Positions 59,287 through 64,000 of a stretch of DNA of 64,000 nucleotides are shown piece by piece. Position 1 is the first letter of the stretch, and each line of letters begins with the position of its first letter. This DNA is from Rubrivirga marina (GTDB taxonomy: Bacteria; Bacteroidota; Rhodothermia; Rhodothermales; Rubricoccaceae), in contig NZ_MQWD01000001.1 in assembly GCF_002283365.1 (NCBI RefSeq), positions 3,885,985 to 3,949,984 on the forward strand, read 5' to 3'. The notes below the pieces were generated by a model that saw only the letters and a list, made by a program, of their open reading frames with translations, was not told where the DNA came from and did no database searches. The position numbers were made by a program, and so were the translations under genes.

Positions 59287-60414
59287 ATGGCGTTTCCGGC
59301 CTCCGCCCCCTCCGTCTCGGTCCCCCGCGCGGCCCCGGTGCAGCCGGCGCCCTGGCCCCTCGCCCGCGCGGCGCTCGCCGTCGCGGCGCTGTGGGCCGTC
59401 CCGGCCGTCATCGCGCTCGGCCAGATCTCGATCGAGCAGACGCTCGCTGGCGAGCCCATCGCCTGGCACGCCGCGCTCTGGACGACGCTCCCCAACTGGG
59501 TCCTCTGGGCGCTCCTGACGCCGCCCGTCGTCTGGCTCGCGGCGCGCGTCGAGCCGGGGACCGCGCCCGTCTGGCAGGTCGTCGGCGCACACATCGTCGG
59601 GGCGGCCGCCGCGCTGGCCGTCCACGCGCTCGGGAACGTCGCGGCGTTCCGGCTGGCGGGCCTCCCGAGCGACTGGACGTGGGGGACGTTCGAGACGCAC
59701 TACGCCCTCCGCTTCCCCGTCAACGTGGTGGCCTACGGCCTGGTCGTGGCCGCGACGTGGGCGCTCCTGGCCGCCGGCCGCGCCCGCGAGCGCGAGCGCC
59801 GCGAGGCCGCCCTCGAAGCCGACCTCGCCCTCGCCGAGCTCCGCGCGCTCCGGATGCAGGTCCGCCCCCACTTCCTGTTCAACGCGCTCCACGCCGTCGG
59901 GGCGACCGTGCGGATGGGCGAGCCCGACCGGGCCGTGACGATGCTCGGCCAGCTCGGCGACCTCCTCCGGTCGAGCTTCGAGGCCGACGGGGCGACGGAG
60001 GTCCCCCTGGCCCGCGAGCTCGACGTCCTGGAGCGGTACCTCGCGCTCGAAGCGGTCCGCGTGGGCGACCGGCTGGCCGTGACGTGGGACGTGGAGGCGG
60101 AGGCCCGCGCCGCGCTCGTGCCGGCGTGGGTGCTCCAGCCGCTCGTCGAGAACGCCGTCAAGTACGGGGTCGCCTCGCACTCTGACCCCGCGACGCTCAC
60201 CGTCCGCGCCCACGTCGAGGCCGACCGGGTCCGCCTCGGCGTCGAGGACGACGGGCCCGGCCCGAGCGGGGGAACGCACGGGACCGGCGTCGGCCTGTCG
60301 AACACGCGGGCGCGACTGGAGGCACTCTACGGCGACGACGCGACGCTCACGTTCCGACCGCGGGCCGGCGGCGGGGCCGTCGCCGAGGTCACCCTCCCCC
60401 ACCGGACGCCATGA
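59287..60414 (+). CDS. LytS/YehU-type sensor histidine kinase
   Basis: 375 residues. Four membrane helices lie in the first half (about 25-165). The His_kinase domain has the phospho-acceptor block MQVRPHFLFNALHAVG (His195), and an HATPase domain follows with LQPLVENAVKYGV and GTGVGLSNTRARLEALYG. This is the LytS family, which pairs with LytTR-type regulators. The next gene overlaps by four bases (ATGA) and encodes exactly such a regulator. The signal is unknown. Confidence 0.95.
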   Translation: MAFPASAPSVSVPRAAPVQPAPWPLARAALAVAALWAVPAVIALGQISIEQTLAGEPIAWHAALWTTLPNWVLWALLTPPVVWLAARVEPGTAPVWQVVGAHIVGAAAALAVHALGNVAAFRLAGLPSDWTWGTFETHYALRFPVNVVAYGLVVAATWALLAAGRARERERREAALEADLALAELRALRMQVRPHFLFNALHAVGATVRMGEPDRAVTMLGQLGDLLRSSFEADGATEVPLARELDVLERYLALEAVRVGDRLAVTWDVEAEARAALVPAWVLQPLVENAVKYGVASHSDPATLTVRAHVEADRVRLGVEDDGPGPSGGTHGTGVGLSNTRARLEALYGDDATLTFRPRAGGGAVAEVTLPHRTP

Positions 60415-61166
60415 CGCTCCGCGCCCTCGTTGCCGACGACGAGCCGCTGGCTCGCGAGACGGTCCGCCTGCTCCTCGACGGCGTCGACGACGTCGACCTC
60501 ACGTGGGAGGCCGCCGACGGGCGCCAGGCCGTCGACGCGATCCGCGGGTTCCGACCGGACCTCGTGTTCCTCGACGTCCAGATGCCGCACCTCGACGGGT
60601 TCGGCGTGGTCGAGGCCGTCGGCCCCGAGGCCATGCCGGCGACCGTGTTCGTCACGGCCTTCGACGACCACGCGCTCCGGGCCTTCGACGCGGCGGCCGT
60701 CGACTACCTCGTCAAGCCGTACGACGACGCCCGGTTCGCCCGCGCCCTCGACCGCGCCCGCTCGCTCTGCGGGCGACCGGACCTCGCCGCCTCCCTCCGC
60801 GGCCTCCTCGACGAGCGGGACCGCCCCGAGCCCGCCGACCGCCTCCTCGTCCGCTCCGGCACGCGCCTCGTCGTCGTCCAGACGGCGGCCGTCGACTGGG
60901 CCGAGGCCGCGGGCGACTACGTCGCGCTACACGTCGGCCCGCAGACACACCTCCTCCGCGAGACGCTCTCCGGCTTGGAAGAGCGCCTCGACGGACGCCA
61001 CTTCGTCCGGATCCACCGCTCGGCGATCGTCCAGGTCGACCGGGTCCGGGACGTAAAGCTGACGGCGGCCGGCGACGCGAAGGTGAGGCTGCGCGACGGG
61101 ACGGAAGTCCGGGCGAGCCGTCGCTACTGGAAGGATCTGGAAGCCCGCCTCGGCGGCGCGGTCTGA
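60411..61166 (+). CDS. LytTR-family response regulator
   Basis: 251 residues. The receiver domain has DDE near 9-11, the phospho-acceptor Asp55 in LVFLDVQMPHLDGFG, the Thr in FVTAFDDHALRAFD and Lys in YLVKPYDD. The LytTR DNA-binding domain has FVRIHRSAIVQVDRV and VRLRDGTEVRASRRYWKDLEARL. It is translationally coupled to the sensor kinase and should act as a DNA-binding regulator. Targets are unknown; LytTR regulators often control envelope, exopolysaccharide or bacteriocin genes. A terminator follows. Confidence 0.96.
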   Translation: MTLRALVADDEPLARETVRLLLDGVDDVDLTWEAADGRQAVDAIRGFRPDLVFLDVQMPHLDGFGVVEAVGPEAMPATVFVTAFDDHALRAFDAAAVDYLVKPYDDARFARALDRARSLCGRPDLAASLRGLLDERDRPEPADRLLVRSGTRLVVVQTAAVDWAEAAGDYVALHVGPQTHLLRETLSGLEERLDGRHFVRIHRSAIVQVDRVRDVKLTAAGDAKVRLRDGTEVRASRRYWKDLEARLGGAV

Positions 61167-61178
61167 GGAGGGGGCGCC

Positions 61179-61210
61179 CGGGACCGGCCTTGGCCCGGTC
61201 CCGTTTCCAT
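61179..61210 (+). terminator. Probable rho-independent terminator after the two-component pair
   Basis: CGGGACCGG and CCGGTCCCG pair over nine bases around CCTTGGC and are followed by TTTCCATT. It lies 12 bases after the regulator stop. Confidence 0.65.
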
Positions 61211-61237
61211 TTCCGCCAGCGCGACGAGCACCACGGC

Positions 61238-61245
61238 TAGCTTGC
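61238..61245 (+). promoter_or_regulatory. Possible -7 box of dacB
   Basis: TAGCTTGC, 35 bases before the dacB start, resembles the TAnnTTTG-like boxes of several genes here. Confidence 0.35.
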
Positions 61246-61279
61246 GCGCGTTGGCGTCCCGTCCCCCACCGCCCGCCCG

Positions 61280-62746
61280 ATGCCCCGCGCCCGCGCGCTC
61301 GCCGCCTCCCTCCTGCTCGCCGTCGTGGCCGTCCTCTGGCTGGCGACGCCATCCCGCGCCGACGTCGACGGCGTCGAGGCCGAGACCCTCGCCGCGATCG
61401 ACGAGATCCTGGCCGACCCCGACCTCCCGACGGCCTTCTGGGGGCTCGTCGTCCGCGACGCGCGCGACGGCCGGGTGGTCCTCAGCCGGAACGCTGACAA
61501 GAACTTTCTCCCGGCCTCGAACCTCAAGCTGTTCACGACGGCCGTCGCGCTCGACCGGCTCGGCCCGACGTTCCGCTACACGACGCGGCTCTACCACTTC
61601 GGCGAGATCCGCCCCGACGGGACGCTCACGGGCGACCTCGTCATCCGCGGCTCCGGCGACCCGACGTTCGGGAGCGAGGGGCAGGGCGACCCGCTGGAGG
61701 ACTGGGCCGAGGCGCTCGCCGAGGCGGGCGTGCGCCGGGTCGAGGGCCGCCTCATCGGCGACGACGACGTGTTCGAGGACGCGCGCTACGGCGAGGGCTG
61801 GGACGTGACCCACATCGCGACGGAGAGCTACGCGCCCGCGTCCGGCGGGCTCGTCTGGGGCGACAACCTCGTCAACGTCCGGATCGCCGGGACGTCGCCG
61901 GGCCAGCGGCCGAGCTTCGAGTCCGACCCGCCGGGCTTCGCGACGGTCACGGGCGACGTCGTGACGCGCTCGGGCGGCGGCCGGCTCGACGTCGAGCGGA
62001 CGCTCGGGACCGACACGTTCGTCCTCCGCGGCGGCGTGCCGAGCGGCTACCGCGGGACGCTCCGCGTGCCCGTCGCCAACCCGACGCTCTTCGCGGTCCA
62101 CGCCTTCGCGCAGGCGCTGGGAGAGGCCGGCATCGACGTGTCCCGCGCCGAGCGCGTCGACGTCGACGACACCGACCGGAAGCCGCGCTACGACGGCGCC
62201 GAGCCGCTCCGCGCCTACGTCTCGCCCACGCTCGACGCCATCGTGGAGCGGACGAACCGGGAGAGCGACAACCTCTACGCCGAGCAGCTCTTCCGGACGT
62301 TCGGCGGCGGCACGACCGAGGGCGGAGCCGACCGGGTCGAGGCCTTCATCGAGGCGGCCGGGGCCGACGCCGAGGGGCTCTACCTCGCCGACGGCTCGGG
62401 CCTCTCCCGCAAGGACATGGTCACGCCGGAGTCGCTCGCCGCGCTCCTCCGCGTCATGCGGACCCACCCGGCCGGCGCGTCCTTCCGGAGCTCGCTCCCC
62501 GAGGGCGGCGGCGCGGGCTCGACGCTGCGCAACCGGCTGAGCGGCGTGCCCGTCCGCGCGAAGACCGGGTCGCTGATGGCCGTCCGCTGCCTCGCCGGCT
62601 ACGTCGACGGACCGGGCGGGACGCCCTACGTGTTCGTGCTCATGACCAACAACTACACGACGAGCGGGGGGCGGATCGCGCAGGCCCAGGACGCCATCGT
62701 CCGCGCCCTCGCCACCGGCCGCCGCGTCCCGGCCGACGAGGAGTAG
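61280..62746 (+). CDS. dacB: D-alanyl-D-alanine carboxypeptidase/endopeptidase (PBP4 family)
   Basis: 488 residues with a signal peptide (to about residue 28). The three penicillin-binding motifs are intact: SNLK (Ser80-Lys83), SDN in NRESDNLYAEQL, and KTG in VRAKTGSL. An insert domain lies between the first and second motifs, typical of PBP4 (class C). It trims peptidoglycan peptides in the periplasm. mreD follows in the same direction after a palindromic element, so the region has a cell-wall theme. Start behind a C-rich leader. Confidence 0.95.
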   Translation: MPRARALAASLLLAVVAVLWLATPSRADVDGVEAETLAAIDEILADPDLPTAFWGLVVRDARDGRVVLSRNADKNFLPASNLKLFTTAVALDRLGPTFRYTTRLYHFGEIRPDGTLTGDLVIRGSGDPTFGSEGQGDPLEDWAEALAEAGVRRVEGRLIGDDDVFEDARYGEGWDVTHIATESYAPASGGLVWGDNLVNVRIAGTSPGQRPSFESDPPGFATVTGDVVTRSGGGRLDVERTLGTDTFVLRGGVPSGYRGTLRVPVANPTLFAVHAFAQALGEAGIDVSRAERVDVDDTDRKPRYDGAEPLRAYVSPTLDAIVERTNRESDNLYAEQLFRTFGGGTTEGGADRVEAFIEAAGADAEGLYLADGSGLSRKDMVTPESLAALLRVMRTHPAGASFRSSLPEGGGAGSTLRNRLSGVPVRAKTGSLMAVRCLAGYVDGPGGTPYVFVLMTNNYTTSGGRIAQAQDAIVRALATGRRVPADEE

Positions 62747-62803
62747 CAGTGCACCGCTGACGCTTCCACTGGCGGAGCACGCGCACCAGGCCGGCCCAGG
62801 TCC

Positions 62804-62825
62804 GCCCGCCTCGGCGCCGAGGCGG
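62804..62825. repeat. Palindromic element between dacB and mreD
   Basis: CCGCCTCGG-like left arm (62805-62814) and CCGAGGCGG (62817-62825) around CG. It lies about 60 bases after the dacB stop. Confidence 0.7.
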
Positions 62826-62892
62826 AGCGAGTCGGCGGCCGCGAAGCGGGTGGGACCGGGCGCGGGGGTGAACCGTAGGCCCCGGCCCGCGT

Positions 62893-62900
62893 AGCTTCCG
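62893..62900 (+). promoter_or_regulatory. Possible -7 box of mreD
   Basis: TAGCTTCC, 25 bases before the mreD start and of the same type as the boxes before dacB and the second kinase. Confidence 0.35.
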
Positions 62901-62924
62901 GGCCCCTCTCCCCCGCCCCTCCGC

Positions 62925-63401
62925 ATGCCGTACGTCCTCCGCCAGGTCGCCCTGGGCCTGGTCGTGGTCCTCGTTCAATGGCTCCTGAGCAACCTCCGGC
63001 TCTGGGACGTCTGGCCCGACGTGGTTCTCCTCTACGTGGCCTACGTCGCCCTCCGCCGCGGGCGTGTGGCGGGCGCGGTGACCGGGTTCGGCGCCGGGCT
63101 GGCGATGGACTTCCTCGTGACGCCGGACGTGATGGGCCTCAACACGGTCCTCAAGACGCTGATGGGCTTCGTCATCGGCCTCTTCCAGTCGGAGCAGGGC
63201 GACAACCTCCGGCTCTCGCCGGCCCAGGCGTTTCTCGGCGCCCTCGTCGTGGCCGTGGTCCACAACGGGCTGATGACGATCGTCCTCGCGCTCGACGTCG
63301 GCACGCGGACGCCGTTCCTGGTCTTCGGGCTGTGGCTCGGCGGCGCGCTCTACACGGCCGTCGTGGCGCTGGCGGGCTCGCTCTTCCGCGTCCGCGGCTA
63401 G
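62925..63401 (+). CDS. mreD: Rod shape-determining protein MreD-like
   Basis: 158 residues with about five membrane helices. QVALGLVVVLVQWLLSNLRLWDVWPDVVLLYVAYVALRRGR (in parts), GFGAGLAMDFLVTPDVMGLNTVLKTLMGFVIGLF and the closing helices fit MreD, an inner-membrane partner of MreC and MreB in cell elongation. mreB and mreC are not next to it in this window, which is unusual for a classic mre cluster. It is convergent with dapD, with a palindrome between. Confidence 0.8.
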   Translation: MPYVLRQVALGLVVVLVQWLLSNLRLWDVWPDVVLLYVAYVALRRGRVAGAVTGFGAGLAMDFLVTPDVMGLNTVLKTLMGFVIGLFQSEQGDNLRLSPAQAFLGALVVAVVHNGLMTIVLALDVGTRTPFLVFGLWLGGALYTAVVALAGSLFRVRG

Positions 63402-63403
63402 GT

Positions 63404-63423
63404 CCGCCTCGACGCCGAGGCGG
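63404..63423. repeat. Palindromic element between convergent mreD and dapD
   Basis: CCGCCTCG, loop ACGC, CGAGGCGG, identical to the copy at 52404-52423. It starts three bases after the mreD stop and ends six bases before the dapD stop. Confidence 0.75.
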
Positions 63424-63429
63424 GCCGGG

Positions 63430-64000
63430 CTAGCGGAGCGCGTCCTCCAGCGTCGTCGAGGCGTCGGTCGAGGCGTCGCGGTACTTGACGATGCACGGGG
63501 CCGAGAGACTCAACCCGTGCGCCCGCCCGAAGTCGGAGTCGACGGCGCGACTGCCGGGCACGACGACGGCGCCCTCGGGGATCTCCAGCGGCCCCGCCTC
63601 GGTGGCCCGCAGGACCGTCTCGTTGGCGAGGTCGTAGACCCGCGTCGAGCGCGTGAGGATGACCCCGGCCGCCAGGACCGCGCCCTCCCGGACGACCGTC
63701 CCCTCGTAGATCCCGCACCCGCCGCCGACGAACACGTCGTCTTCGATCACGACCGGCGCGGCCCCAATGGGCTCGAGCACGCCGCCGACCTGGGCCGCGG
63801 CGCTGAGGTGGACCCGCTCGCCGATCTGACCGCAGCTCCCCACGAGCGCGTGGCTGTCCACCATCGTCCCGCTCCCAACGTAGGCGCCCACGTTGACGTA
63901 CATCGGCGGCATGCACACGACGCCCGGCGCGAGGTACGACCCGCGGCGGACCGTCGACCCGCCCGGCACGATCCGCACGCCGCCGTCGAGCCCGACCGGC
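63430..64000 (-). CDS. dapD: 2,3,4,5-tetrahydropyridine-2,6-dicarboxylate N-succinyltransferase, C-terminal part (partial)
   Basis: The gene runs off the right edge; 190 codons are visible, without the start. Left-handed beta-helix hexapeptide repeats fill it: [70 protein letters not shown] (in pieces), then [25 protein letters not shown]. This is the DapD signature. The enzyme succinylates the open-chain lysine precursor on the way to diaminopimelate, which feeds lysine and peptidoglycan synthesis. Confidence 0.93.
   Translation of the reverse strand, partial: PVGLDGGVRIVPGGSTVRRGSYLAPGVVCMPPMYVNVGAYVGSGTMVDSHALVGSCGQIGERVHLSAAAQVGGVLEPIGAAPVVIEDDVFVGGGCGIYEGTVVREGAVLAAGVILTRSTRVYDLANETVLRATEAGPLEIPEGAVVVPGSRAVDSDFGRAHGLSLSAPCIVKYRDASTDASTTLEDALR

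Noticed and set aside
1-64000. tRNA, rRNA, riboswitch, phage, plasmid, toxin-antitoxin or restriction genes
   Set aside because: I looked for these and saw no convincing signal. Small RNAs or weak riboswitches would need covariance-model searches that I cannot run.

Overview
The window is about 64 kb of very GC-rich bacterial chromosome with dense gene packing and no RNA genes, CRISPR arrays, phage genes or insertion-sequence transposases that I can see. Several features point to a Rhodothermota-type bacterium (Rubricoccaceae such as Rubrivirga or Rubricoccus are my best guess, by inference and not by database match): type IX secretion (T9SS) C-terminal sorting domains, an ECF sigma factor beside a Ser/Thr kinase with TPRs, TAnnTTTG-like promoter boxes, and a general lack of Shine-Dalgarno sequences. 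In place of a Shine-Dalgarno most start codons follow a C/T-rich tract such as CCCCTCCCC. I used that regularity to choose several starts.

Layout. 1-5.7 kb: end of an AI-2E-type transporter, a nitrilase-superfamily hydrolase, ndk, the panC-panD pair, fumC and a lipoprotein. 5.7-19.6 kb: a DinB-like protein, a GGDEF-EAL protein, a pilin-like membrane protein, a DUF2254 protein, a 3-methyladenine glycosylase, a His-rich mini-protein next to a DUF4097 protein, a DUF255 thioredoxin-domain protein, a repeat lipoprotein and a T9SS-exported M4 metalloprotease. 19.9-26.5 kb (minus): a six-gene operon spoIIM-like, membrane protein, DUF4129, DUF4350, MoxR ATPase, DUF58, mostly coupled by 4-8 nt overlaps. 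26.7-37.4 kb: an exopolysaccharide cluster (Wzc-like chain-length protein, short SLBB protein, flippase, polymerase/ligase, three glycosyltransferases, plus one convergent GT-like gene).

37.8-39.7 kb: queA and an M48 lipoprotein. 39.9-51.0 kb is the most unusual part. Three secreted beta-trefoil (R-type-lectin-like) proteins lie beside two receptor-like Ser/Thr kinases with periplasmic or extracellular TPRs. Two of the trefoil proteins end in octapeptide repeats (GGGNLIAA or GSGNVVSA) finishing in GGLN. The first group also carries an ECF sigma factor whose DAED segment is replaced by a Ser/Thr-rich segment. A DnaQ-UvrC fusion nuclease sits between the two groups.

51.0-64 kb: alkaline phosphatase, malate dehydrogenase, CorA, an SLC12-like transporter, a frameshifted T9SS-domain remnant, a possible PD-(D/E)XK protein, idi, a LytS/LytTR two-component pair, dacB, mreD and the start-truncated end of dapD. 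A family of small palindromes with arms CCGCCTCG/CGAGGCGG is scattered between genes and, in some places, inside coding sequence.
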